From contig JBOGZI010000148.1 of the NCBI GenBank assembly GCA_050697275.1, positions 1 through 8,680 of the forward strand: a DNA stretch of 8,680 nucleotides. The letters are read 5' to 3'. This DNA comes from JBOGZI01 sp050697275 (GTDB lineage: Bacteria; Actinomycetota; Thermoleophilia; Solirubrobacterales; 70-9). The notes under the pieces are model-generated. The model saw only the letters and a list, made by a program, of their open reading frames with translations, was not told the origin of the DNA and made no database searches. Made by a program: the position numbers and the translations under genes. Shown here in pieces: positions 1 through 5,495 of the stretch; within the stretch, counting starts at the first letter, position 1; the number at the start of each line of letters is the position of its first letter.

Positions 1-1
1 C

Positions 2-115
2 CCGGGCGCTCCGTGGACGGAGGGCCGCGGCCGCGACCACCGCCCCGCCGAGCCCGGCACGGGCACGCGCGGCGGGCTGGTCCTGGACGTGCCCGAGTTC
101 ATCCCGGGTCACTAG
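2..115 (+). CDS. 3' end of a gene, possibly the cell-division protein FtsZ
   Basis: An open frame enters from the left edge and ends at TAG 113-115, giving the last 37 residues of a protein. Almost every codon ends in G or C, as in the genes that follow, so this is probably real coding sequence. The first ~25 residues are rich in Pro, Gly, Arg and Glu and look like a disordered linker. The tail reads LDVPEFIPGH. This fits the short conserved FtsZ C-terminal peptide (Leu-Asp-Ile/Val-Pro-x-Phe-Leu/Ile), which binds membrane anchors and regulators such as FtsA, SepF and ZipA, and which follows a variable linker in FtsZ. The GTPase domain lies outside the window, so the identification rests on about eight residues. 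Other proteins with a disordered tail cannot be excluded. Confidence 0.5.
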   Translation, partial: PGAPWTEGRGRDHRPAEPGTGTRGGLVLDVPEFIPGH

Positions 116-154
116 CCGGGCTCGCTCTCCCTCGCGTCACCGGCGCCCGGCTTC

Positions 155-175
155 CTGCGGCGGAAATAGCCGCGG
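155..175 (+). terminator. possible hairpin downstream of the partial gene
   Basis: GCGGC at 157-161 pairs with GCCGC at 169-173 around a 7-nt loop (GGAAATA). The stem extends outward by a T-G wobble and one more C-G pair. There is no T-run after it, so it is at best a weak or factor-assisted terminator. Stems of this size arise by chance in DNA this rich in G and C. Confidence 0.25.
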
Positions 176-204
176 CTGAGTGGCGCCGCCTTGCCGCCTA
201 GGCT
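176..204 (+). promoter_or_regulatory. candidate promoter of the gamma-glutamyltransferase gene
   Basis: TAGGCT at 199-204 fits the actinobacterial -10 pattern TAnnnT and ends 9 nt before ATG 214. A weak -35-like CTGAGT lies at 176-181, with a 17-nt spacer. No Shine-Dalgarno sequence precedes the ATG, so the transcript is probably leaderless or nearly so. Confidence 0.35.
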
Positions 205-213
205 CCCCCGCGT

Positions 214-1818
214 ATGGCCGCGCACAAGGGAGTAGTCGCGGCGGGCCACCCGCTCACCGCCGAGGCGGGGGCGGAGGTGCTGCGCGAGGGCGGCAACGCG
301 GTGGACGCCGCGGTCTGCGCGGTGCTCACCTCGTTCGTCACCGAGAGCCCCCTGACCGGCTTCGGGGCGGGCGGGTTCATGCTCATCCACCAGAGCGCCC
401 AGGGCGGCGCTGGAGGGGCGACGGAGGAGCCGCCGTCCGACGGGGTGCTGGTGGACTTCTTCGTCGCGGCCGGAGGTGCCGACGGCGTCGAGCGGACCGC
501 CGAGCTGATCCCGATCCCCGTCTACTTCGACGAGACGCCGCAGACCTTCAACTGCGGCGCCGCCTCCTGCGGCGTGCCCGGCAACCCCGCCGGGCTGGAG
601 CAGGTCGCCAGGCGGTTCGGCTCAATGCCCCTCTCCGAGCTGGCGGCGCCCGGGATCCGGCTCGGCCGCGACGGAGTGCGGATGACTAAGGGGCAGGCCT
701 ACTTCCACGAGATCCTGCACCCGATCCTCACCTCGACCCCGGAGTGCGCGGCGCTCTACGCCCCGGGCGGGCGCCGGCTGCGGGAGGGAGACACCTTCCT
801 CTACCCCGAGATGTCGCAGGCCCTGGAGCGCTTCGCGGCCGAGGGCTCGGAGCCCTTCTACCGCGGCGACATCGCGCGCAAGGTCTGCGACTGGGTTCGC
901 GGGCGCGGCGGCACCCTCGGCACCGACGACATGGAGGCCTACGAGCCGGTCGAGCGCGAGCCGGTCCGGACCGGCTTCCGCGGTGCGGACGTGCTCACCA
1001 ACCCGCCGCCCTCCTCGGGGGGCATCCTGATCGCCTACTCGCTCGGGCTGCTCGAGCGGCTCGGCGATCGCAGCGGGGCCGAGCAGATCGTCGCCGCCAC
1101 GGAGGCGGCCAACGCGCATCGCGAGGAGGACTTCCACGAGGGCCTGCACACGCCCGGCTACCTGGAGGGTTTCATGGACCCCGAGCGTCTCAACGAGGTC
1201 GCCGGGCGGATCCGCGCGGGCGACTGGGTTGGGGGAGTGGGAGGCGCCGGCGGGCCCGGCGAGCAGCTGGGGTCCACCACCCACATCTCCGTGCTCGGCG
1301 CCGACGGCATGTGCGCCTCGGTCACCTGCTCGAACGGGACAGGTTCGGGGCTGCTCGTTCCCGGCACCGGCGTCCACGTCAACAACATGCTGGGCGAGGA
1401 GGACCTCAACCCGCACGGCTTTCACCGCATCCCGCCCGGCCGCCGGGTGAGCTCGATGATGGCGCCGACCGTGGCCCTGCGCGACGGCGAGGTGGAGCTC
1501 GGGCTGGGCAGCGCCGGCTCGAACCGGATCCGTTCGGCGATCCTGCAGACCGTGGTCCGGGTGCTCGAGGAGGGCATGGACGCGGACGAGGCGGTCCGCG
1601 CCGGGCGCCTGCACTTCGAAGCGGGCACGGTTCAGGCCGAGCCCGGGGTGGAGGAGGAGGGCCTCGCGCGGCTCGAGCTGCGCGGCGTCCCGGTGGTTCG
1701 CTGGAAGCGCCAGAACCTCTACTTCGGCGGCGTCCAGGCGGTCGCCCACGACCCGGCGACCGCCGTCCTCAGCGGCGGAGGCGACCCCCGCCGCGGCGGC
1801 GCGGTGGTGCTCGCTTAG
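214..1818 (+). CDS. gamma-glutamyltransferase-family Ntn-hydrolase
   Basis: This 534-residue protein belongs to the gamma-glutamyltranspeptidase family, self-cleaving N-terminal-nucleophile hydrolases that transfer or hydrolyse gamma-glutamyl groups, for example from glutathione. Visible family blocks are GHPLTAEAGAEVLREGGNAVDAA near the N-terminus, GVPGNPAGL, NPPPSSGG, the nucleophile block STTHISV (Thr355 is the predicted new N-terminus of the small subunit), and VSSMMAPT with the Ser413-Ser414 oxyanion pair. Cleavage would give subunits of about 354 and 180 residues. Two things differ from the Escherichia coli enzyme. There is no signal peptide, so the protein is probably cytosolic. Where E. 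coli has the substrate-binding Arg of its REMAP-like segment, this protein has DFFVAAGG. An in-frame stop at 199-201 fixes the start at ATG 214 or later. The family is secure, but the substrate is not. Confidence 0.9.
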   Translation: MAAHKGVVAAGHPLTAEAGAEVLREGGNAVDAAVCAVLTSFVTESPLTGFGAGGFMLIHQSAQGGAGGATEEPPSDGVLVDFFVAAGGADGVERTAELIPIPVYFDETPQTFNCGAASCGVPGNPAGLEQVARRFGSMPLSELAAPGIRLGRDGVRMTKGQAYFHEILHPILTSTPECAALYAPGGRRLREGDTFLYPEMSQALERFAAEGSEPFYRGDIARKVCDWVRGRGGTLGTDDMEAYEPVEREPVRTGFRGADVLTNPPPSSGGILIAYSLGLLERLGDRSGAEQIVAATEAANAHREEDFHEGLHTPGYLEGFMDPERLNEVAGRIRAGDWVGGVGGAGGPGEQLGSTTHISVLGADGMCASVTCSNGTGSGLLVPGTGVHVNNMLGEEDLNPHGFHRIPPGRRVSSMMAPTVALRDGEVELGLGSAGSNRIRSAILQTVVRVLEEGMDADEAVRAGRLHFEAGTVQAEPGVEEEGLARLELRGVPVVRWKRQNLYFGGVQAVAHDPATAVLSGGGDPRRGGAVVLA

Positions 1819-1862
1819 GATTGGCCCGTACCGCTGGGAGTGTCGCCCTCGCTAAAAGGGGT

Positions 1863-1871
1863 AGAGGAGGG
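1863..1871 (+). promoter_or_regulatory. strong Shine-Dalgarno site that sets the start of the DUF11/RTX gene
   Basis: AGAGGAGGG lies 4 nt before ATG 1876. A GTG at 1840 is in frame further upstream, but this site makes ATG 1876 the better start. The 12-residue extension from GTG 1840 would also push the signal peptide inward. Confidence 0.8.
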
Positions 1872-1875
1872 CTCA

Positions 1876-2778
1876 ATGGGCATCGCGATGGCAAGCCGGA
1901 CCTGGGGTCGAGTCTTGAGCGTGTCGGCGCTGATCGCCCTGCCGGTGCTCGCGATCGTCGCCCTGCCGCGGGGGGCCTCCGCTCTGCCCGGGCCCACGGA
2001 CCTGGCACTCACCAAGAGCGACAGCGCCGACCCGGTCACCAAGGAGAGCAACTTCACCTACACGATCCAGGTCGCGAACCAGGGGGCGAACGATGCGACG
2101 GACGTCCTCGTCACCGACACGCTCCCCTCGCAGGTCGAATTCGCCTCGGCGACGGCATCGAGCGGCACCTGCAGCCGCGCCGGGAGCGTGGTGACCTGCA
2201 ACCTCGGTCAGGTCAACGCCGCGGTCACGGCGATCGTCACCATCGTGGTGGAGGCGAAGGGGACGGGGACCGCCTCCAACACCGCCGTGGTCACCAGTCC
2301 CGACGACACCAACGCGGCCAACAACCAGGACACCGAGACCACCGTGATCACCGAGCCGGCCAAGACCGCGAAGGGCAAGGGCAAGAAGAAGAAGAAGAAG
2401 AAAAAGAAGATCAGGGCGAGCTGTGGGAGCCCGACGATCAGCGGAACGGCCGGCGACGACCGCATCGTCGGCACCAGCAGGGGCGAGGTGATCGTCACCT
2501 TCGGGGGGAAAGACCGGGTGTTCGCCGGCGGCGGCAAGGACCTGATCTGCACCGGCGCGGGCACGGACCTGGTCAGCGGCGGTCCGAAGGCCGACACGAT
2601 CATCGGCGGCAGGGGCCGGGATCGGCTCTTCGGCAACACCGGCCGTGACCTGCTCAAGGGCAAGGCCGGCCGGGACCGCCTGCGCGGCAACAAAGGCCGC
2701 GACTTCCTCAAGGGCGGGCGCGGCCGGGACAAGTGCCGCGGCGGCGCCGCTCGCGACAAGCTTCGCAGCTGCCCGTAA
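1876..2778 (+). CDS. secreted DUF11-domain protein with basic RTX-like repeats
   Basis: A 300-residue exported protein. Residues 1-36 form a signal peptide: a basic start, a hydrophobic core at about 13-30, and ASA just before Leu37. Residues ~41-155 match a DUF11 beta-sandwich repeat (TDLALTKSD, FTYTIQVANQG, VTDTLP, and an ANNQDTETT end), a domain common in bacterial surface and cell-wall proteins. A linker carrying nine consecutive lysines (170-178) leads to twelve 9-residue RTX-like repeats (190-297). Six cysteines (99, 108, 183, 225, 287, 299) could form disulfides outside the cell. There is no LPXTG motif or C-terminal membrane segment, so attachment, if any, would be non-covalent, perhaps through the Lys/Arg-rich regions to anionic wall polymers (inference). 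The gene starts 57 bp after the upstream gene and ends 2 bp from the convergent LON-domain gene. Confidence 0.85.
   Translation: MGIAMASRTWGRVLSVSALIALPVLAIVALPRGASALPGPTDLALTKSDSADPVTKESNFTYTIQVANQGANDATDVLVTDTLPSQVEFASATASSGTCSRAGSVVTCNLGQVNAAVTAIVTIVVEAKGTGTASNTAVVTSPDDTNAANNQDTETTVITEPAKTAKGKGKKKKKKKKKIRASCGSPTISGTAGDDRIVGTSRGEVIVTFGGKDRVFAGGGKDLICTGAGTDLVSGGPKADTIIGGRGRDRLFGNTGRDLLKGKAGRDRLRGNKGRDFLKGGRGRDKCRGGAARDKLRSCP
2383..2409 (+). repeat. poly-lysine codon run (nine Lys codons)
   Basis: Nine consecutive Lys codons, eight AAG and one AAA, encode residues 170-178, preceded by Lys-Gly-Lys-Gly. The run separates the DUF11 domain from the repeat domain. It is the longest A-rich simple repeat in the window and could be prone to slippage in steps of three bases. 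Confidence 0.9.
2443..2766 (+). repeat. twelve tandem 27-bp units encoding RTX-like nonapeptides
   Basis: Residues 190-297 divide without gaps into twelve 9-residue units with consensus G-G/N-x-G-R/K-D-x-L-x. This is a variant of the calcium-binding RTX motif GGxGxDxUx. Aspartate is kept at position 6 in eleven units, and the second unit has Glu. From unit 7 onward position 5 is always Arg, and Lys or Arg also accumulate at positions 7 and 9, so the C-terminal half is strongly basic. The DNA units have diverged, so the periodicity is mainly at protein level. Confidence 0.85.
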
Positions 2779-2780
2779 CG

Positions 2781-3407
2781 TCAGCTCTCGCCGAAGTGGA
2801 CCTTGCCGTTGCCTGAGGCGCGCTCCGCTGCCTCCTCGGCGCGCTCGAGGGCGGCCTCGACCGCGGTGAAGGCGTTGGCGAGCAGCTCGAAGCGCTCGTC
2901 CTCACTCCGCATCTCGAGCAGCTGTTGCTTGGTCTCGGGGGGCAGCTCGACCCGGGCGGCGATCGCGTAGGCGGAGGCGCCTTCGAGGTCCGCCGACTCG
3001 GGTCGCTCCCCGGTTGCCCGCTCGGCCAGCTCGGCGAACGCCTCGCGCGCCGCGCTGGCCGCGTCCTCGTCGGCCGGCTCCGCCTCGCCCTCTCCGATCA
3101 GCTCGACCTCGCCGGCCGGATAGTCCTCCGCCTCGAAGCGGTCGAGCACCTTGAACGGGGCCTCGCCGCTGATGACGATGTTGAGGCGCCCGTCGTCGAA
3201 GCGCTCCAACACCTCGTCCACCCGGGCTGTGCAGCCGACCGAGCGGGCGCCGTCGTCGTCGCGCAGCACGATGCCGAACGGCTCGCCCTCGTCGAGCGAG
3301 CGGCCGATCATTCGCTTGTAGGGCTCCTCGAAGATGTGCAGGGGAGTTCGCTCTCCCGGCAAAAGCACGAGGGGAAGCTCGAAGATCGGCAACTGTTGAT
3401 CGCCCAT
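2781..3407 (-). CDS. stand-alone LON substrate-binding-domain protein
   Basis: This 208-residue protein matches the N-terminal substrate-binding domain of Lon protease (LON family, PF02190). It opens with PIFELPLVLLPGERTPLHIFE and continues with a YKRMI segment, a GIVL strand, VGCTARVDEVLERFDDGR and ISGEAPFKV. The helical end of the domain contains LPPETKQQLLEM. There is no AAA+ ATPase or Ser-Lys protease domain, so it cannot be a protease itself. Short LON-only proteins are widespread in actinobacteria, and their role is poorly known, probably binding unfolded protein or acting as adaptors. Residues ~186-203 form an Ala/Glu-rich helix. ATG 3407 lacks a Shine-Dalgarno sequence, but TATTCT lies 6 nt upstream. 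The gene is convergent with the DUF11 gene and starts 17 bp from the divergent cyclase. Confidence 0.85.
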   Translation of the reverse strand: MGDQQLPIFELPLVLLPGERTPLHIFEEPYKRMIGRSLDEGEPFGIVLRDDDGARSVGCTARVDEVLERFDDGRLNIVISGEAPFKVLDRFEAEDYPAGEVELIGEGEAEPADEDAASAAREAFAELAERATGERPESADLEGASAYAIAARVELPPETKQQLLEMRSEDERFELLANAFTAVEAALERAEEAAERASGNGKVHFGES

Positions 3408-3426
3408 GTGGCGAGAATACCCGGGT
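3408..3426. promoter_or_regulatory. overlapping divergent -10 elements and an 8-bp palindrome
   Basis: Only 17 bp separate the LON-domain start (ATG 3407, minus) from the cyclase start (GTG 3425, plus). On the minus strand, TATTCT (3419 down to 3414) fits TAnnnT and ends 6 nt before the ATG. On the plus strand, GAGAAT (3413-3418) matches TATAAT at 4 of 6 positions and ends 6 nt before the GTG. The two hexamers overlap by five base pairs. The palindrome ACCCGGGT (3419-3426) runs into the cyclase start codon. Any -35 contacts must lie inside the opposite coding sequence. Confidence 0.45.
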
Positions 3427-4555
3427 GGCCGAGATCGACTTCGAGGCAGAGGGCCTGCTTGAGGGGCTCGAGGGAGAGGCGCGCGAGGCGCGGCTGGCGT
3501 TGCTGCGCGACCTGACCGAGGCAGGGGTCCCCCTCGAGGAGCTGAAGCAGGCCGTCGCCGAGAGCCGGCTGGTGCTGCTGCCGGCCGAACGGGTCTTCGA
3601 GACCGGCGGGGAGCGCTACAGCCGCCGCGAGATCGCGGAGCGGGCGGGGTTCGAGCTCGAGTTCCTCGAGAAGCTGACCCAGGCGCTGGGACTGCCGCAG
3701 ATCGATCCCGACGAGAAGATCGACACCGGAACCGACCTGGAGGCGGCGGTTCGCGCCAAGCAGTTCCTCGATGCTGGGATTCCGCCCGAGGGGCTGCTCG
3801 AGGTGGCCCGGATCATCGGCATGGGGATGTCACAGCTGGCCACCGCCGACCGCGACCTGATCGGCGACGTGTTCATCGAGCCCGGCGTCGACGAGCGCGA
3901 GCTGGCGCTGCGCTACGCGGCCGCCGCCGAGACGATGCGGCCGCGGTTGATCGAGACGCTGCGCTACGCGCACGACGTCCACCTGCGCGAGGCGATCCGC
4001 CAGGCGATGGTCAGCGAGACGGAGCGAGCGGAGGGAAAGCTCGAGGGCGCCGAGGAGGTGACGATCGCCTTCGCGGACCTGGTCGGCTTCACCCGGCTCG
4101 GGGAGCAGCTCGAGGTCGAGCAGATCGGCGAGCTCACCGACCGGCTCTTCAGCCTCGCGGCCGAGGTGGCGAGCCCCCCCGTGCGGCTGGTGAAGATGAT
4201 CGGCGACGCGGCGATGTTCGCCTCCCGTGAGCCTCTGCATCTGCTGGAGGCGGTGACCGCGCTGGTGGAGGCGGCCGCGAGTGACGAGATGCCGTCGCTG
4301 CGCGCGGGCGTGGCGGCCGGCCTCGCCCTCGGGCGGGGCGGCGACTGGTACGGGCGCCCGGTCAACCTCGCGGCGCGGATCACGGGCTTCGCCCGCCCGG
4401 ACAGCGTCGTGGGCAGCGACGAGGTGAAGAAGGCCCTGAAGGGCGACAGCCGCTTCGACTTCTCGTTCGCGGGCAGGCGCCGCTTCAAGGGCATCAGGGG
4501 AGAGGTCCCGGTGCATCGCATCCGCCGCCGTGAGGGCGACGGCCGGGCCGGCTGA
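3425..4555 (+). CDS. class III adenylate cyclase with Rv1264-like regulatory domain
   Basis: A 376-residue protein likely to make cAMP from ATP. Residues ~1-200 resemble the adenylate cyclase regulatory domain of Mycobacterium tuberculosis Rv1264, the pH-sensing cyclase. They include a helix-turn-helix-like stretch at about 63-90 (YSRREIAERAGF). Residues ~212-370 are the cyclase homology domain. The catalytic residues all appear present: metal-binding Asp218 (FADLVGFT) and Asp261 (KMIGD), adenine-selecting Lys257 and Asp307 (GDWYG), and transition-state Asn314 and Arg318 (PVNLAARI). It should therefore work as a soluble homodimer, with no membrane segment. GTG 3425 is the likely start, with no Shine-Dalgarno site and a -10-like GAGAAT 6 nt upstream. 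It diverges from the LON-domain gene and converges on the sigma gene 9 bp away. The catalytic assignment is firm, while regulation by pH is inferred from the family. Confidence 0.92.
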   Translation: MAEIDFEAEGLLEGLEGEAREARLALLRDLTEAGVPLEELKQAVAESRLVLLPAERVFETGGERYSRREIAERAGFELEFLEKLTQALGLPQIDPDEKIDTGTDLEAAVRAKQFLDAGIPPEGLLEVARIIGMGMSQLATADRDLIGDVFIEPGVDERELALRYAAAAETMRPRLIETLRYAHDVHLREAIRQAMVSETERAEGKLEGAEEVTIAFADLVGFTRLGEQLEVEQIGELTDRLFSLAAEVASPPVRLVKMIGDAAMFASREPLHLLEAVTALVEAAASDEMPSLRAGVAAGLALGRGGDWYGRPVNLAARITGFARPDSVVGSDEVKKALKGDSRFDFSFAGRRRFKGIRGEVPVHRIRRREGDGRAG

Positions 4556-4564
4556 CCAGCGGGC

Positions 4565-5206
4565 TCAGTCCTCGCTCGTCTGGAGCTCTTCCTGGAGCCG
4601 GCGCAGGGCGCGCGACTGCTGCTGGCGGACCGCATCCGGGCTGCAGCCGACCAGCCGCGCGACCTCCTCGGACTTGAAGCCGAAGCCGAAGCGCAGCAGC
4701 AGCACCCGCTGCTGCTCGACCGGGAGCGATGACATCGCGAGCGCGGTGCGCTCGTCGTCGAGCCAGCCCTCGCTCGCCGTGCCCCGCCCCTCGGTCGCCT
4801 CGCGGAGCATGTTGAGCCGCTCCTCGTCGGTGAGCTGGCTGTGCTTCTGGCGCCGAGTCAGGTCGATCGCGTGGTTGCGCGCGATCTGGAACAGCCAGGC
4901 CCGGAAGGGGGCCTCGCCGACCTCGTAGTCCGCCAGCGCCTTGATCATCCGGATGAAGACCTCCTGGGCCGCCTCGGCGACGTCACGGGGATCGCGCAGG
5001 AAGCGGGAGAGGTGGACGTGCAGGGAGTCCTCGTGGAGCGTCCAGAGCCGCTCGATCGCCGCCTGCTCCCCGCGCTTGGCGCGCACCACCAGCTCGACGC
5101 TCGGGTCGACCGCCTGGGCGTCGCCGCGGCCGTGTGAGGGGCTTGTGCGGGCTGATTCGGACGTGCACCAATCGTGGGCCACGCACGCCCCCCGCACAAT
5201 CGGCAT
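4565..5206 (-). CDS. ECF-like RNA polymerase sigma factor (sigma-70 family)
   Basis: A 213-residue sigma factor with only regions 2 and 4, which recruits RNA polymerase to an alternative promoter set. Region 2 covers about residues 39-122, with DPRDVAEAAQEVFIRM for core binding and FRAWLFQIARNHAIDLTRR for -10 recognition. Region 4 covers about 154-207, with the SLPVEQQRVLLLRF helix and the EEVARLVGCSPDAVRQQQSRALRRL helix-turn-helix. The first ~34 residues are polar, contain two Cys and lie outside the conserved region. The true start may therefore be a downstream GTG such as 5182 or 5197 rather than ATG 5206, as none has a clear Shine-Dalgarno site. No zinc-finger anti-sigma gene adjoins it, because the next gene downstream is the convergent cyclase. 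The upstream intergenic region may hold its own target promoter, as such factors are often autoregulated (inference). Confidence 0.88.
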   Translation of the reverse strand: MPIVRGACVAHDWCTSESARTSPSHGRGDAQAVDPSVELVVRAKRGEQAAIERLWTLHEDSLHVHLSRFLRDPRDVAEAAQEVFIRMIKALADYEVGEAPFRAWLFQIARNHAIDLTRRQKHSQLTDEERLNMLREATEGRGTASEGWLDDERTALAMSSLPVEQQRVLLLRFGFGFKSEEVARLVGCSPDAVRQQQSRALRRLQEELQTSED

Positions 5207-5262
5207 TACTGGGGCAAAGGGCTTTTTCCGCCCCTGTCACAAAAGTGGGTACGCCATCCGTT

Positions 5263-5301
5263 TTATTAGGTAGATGCGCCAGGATCACCATTATTCGGTA
5301 G
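5263..5301 (+). repeat. imperfect direct repeat TTATTnGGTAG
   Basis: TTATTAGGTAG (5263-5273) and TTATTCGGTAG (5291-5301) match at 10 of 11 positions, with starts 28 bp apart. They lie in the AT-rich centre of the divergent intergenic region. Such a pair could be tandem regulator or sigma-factor sites. I did not notice the same word elsewhere in the window. Confidence 0.6.
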
Positions 5302-5471
5302 GCGAGGACCAAGCTTCCGCGGGGGTACCTCAGCGCTGGCTGACGCTCTGGGAACGGGACCCGGGCGATCAGCCGGCGCTGCTCGACACGGCCTTCACCA
5401 GCAAGTCACTCGACCACGGCGGCCACGACGGCCCCTCTGATGAGGGTTCCGGTCGGCTGCCTCAGGGATGA
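5274..5471 (+). CDS. doubtful small ORF upstream of the Cys/His-protein gene (65 codons)
   Basis: This frame runs from ATG 5274 to TGA 5469-5471 and ends 24 bp before the next gene on the same strand. The middle part (RWLTLWERDPGDQPALLDTAF) uses mostly G- or C-ending codons, as expected of coding DNA here. The first and last thirds do not, and the C-terminus is low-complexity (Asp, Gly, His). The ATG has no good Shine-Dalgarno site and lies directly against the first copy of the 11-bp direct repeat. I recognise no family. It could be a small conserved protein, a leader peptide, or simply an untranslated leader of the next gene. Confidence 0.25.
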   Translation: MRQDHHYSVGEDQASAGVPQRWLTLWERDPGDQPALLDTAFTSKSLDHGGHDGPSDEGSGRLPQG

Positions 5472-5485
5472 GAAACCAGCAAGCC

Positions 5486-5492
5486 AAGGAGG
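5486..5492 (+). promoter_or_regulatory. strong Shine-Dalgarno site of the Cys/His-protein gene
   Basis: AAGGAGG is complementary to the 16S rRNA 3' end and lies 3 nt before ATG 5496, slightly closer than usual. It supports this ATG as the start. It also implies a transcript with a real 5' leader, unlike the neighbouring genes. Confidence 0.7.
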
Positions 5493-5495
5493 AGC

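Larger units (their letters stand above)
5207..5495. promoter_or_regulatory. AT-richer divergent intergenic region between the sigma and Cys/His-protein genes
   Basis: This 289-bp stretch separates two divergent genes. Its centre (about 5236-5300) is much richer in A and T than the rest of the window and probably holds promoters for both directions. Candidate plus-strand -10-like sequences are TATTAG (5264-5269) and TATTCG (5292-5297). A minus-strand candidate, TAATAA, lies in the same patch. I found no convincing -35 partner. An inverted repeat, GGGGC (5211-5215) with GCCCC (5230-5234), flanks a loop containing AAAGGGCTTT. The right-hand part holds one doubtful small ORF, listed separately. 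Confidence 0.4.

Noticed and set aside
622..1749. 375-codon minus-strand open frame opposite the gamma-glutamyltransferase gene
   Set aside because: It is the mirror of a clear gene in GC-rich DNA. Its product is rich in Arg, Ala, Gly and Pro and has no recognisable motif.
744..2648. 634-codon plus-strand open frame spanning two genes
   Set aside because: It runs in another frame across the gamma-glutamyltransferase and DUF11 genes. The product is low-complexity Arg/Gly/Ala sequence typical of a frame shadow.
2208..2759. Minus-strand frame with nine consecutive Phe, resembling a membrane segment
   Set aside because: The Phe run is the complement of the lysine codons in the DUF11/RTX gene, and the rest is Pro/Arg-rich shadow sequence.
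5211..5234. Inverted repeat with a T-run, resembling an intrinsic terminator
   Set aside because: The T-run lies inside the 14-nt loop, not after the stem. The stem is only 5 bp and sits upstream of gene starts rather than after a gene.
4941..5273. 110-codon plus-strand open frame antisense to the sigma-factor gene
   Set aside because: It overlaps conserved sigma region 2 on the other strand and has Ser/Arg-rich low-complexity sequence, so it is a shadow.
5207..5310. Possible cAMP-receptor-protein site, prompted by the nearby adenylate cyclase
   Set aside because: I found no TGTGA-N6-TCACA arrangement. Single half-site-like words (TGTCACA, CACAAAAGTG) do not form a proper site.
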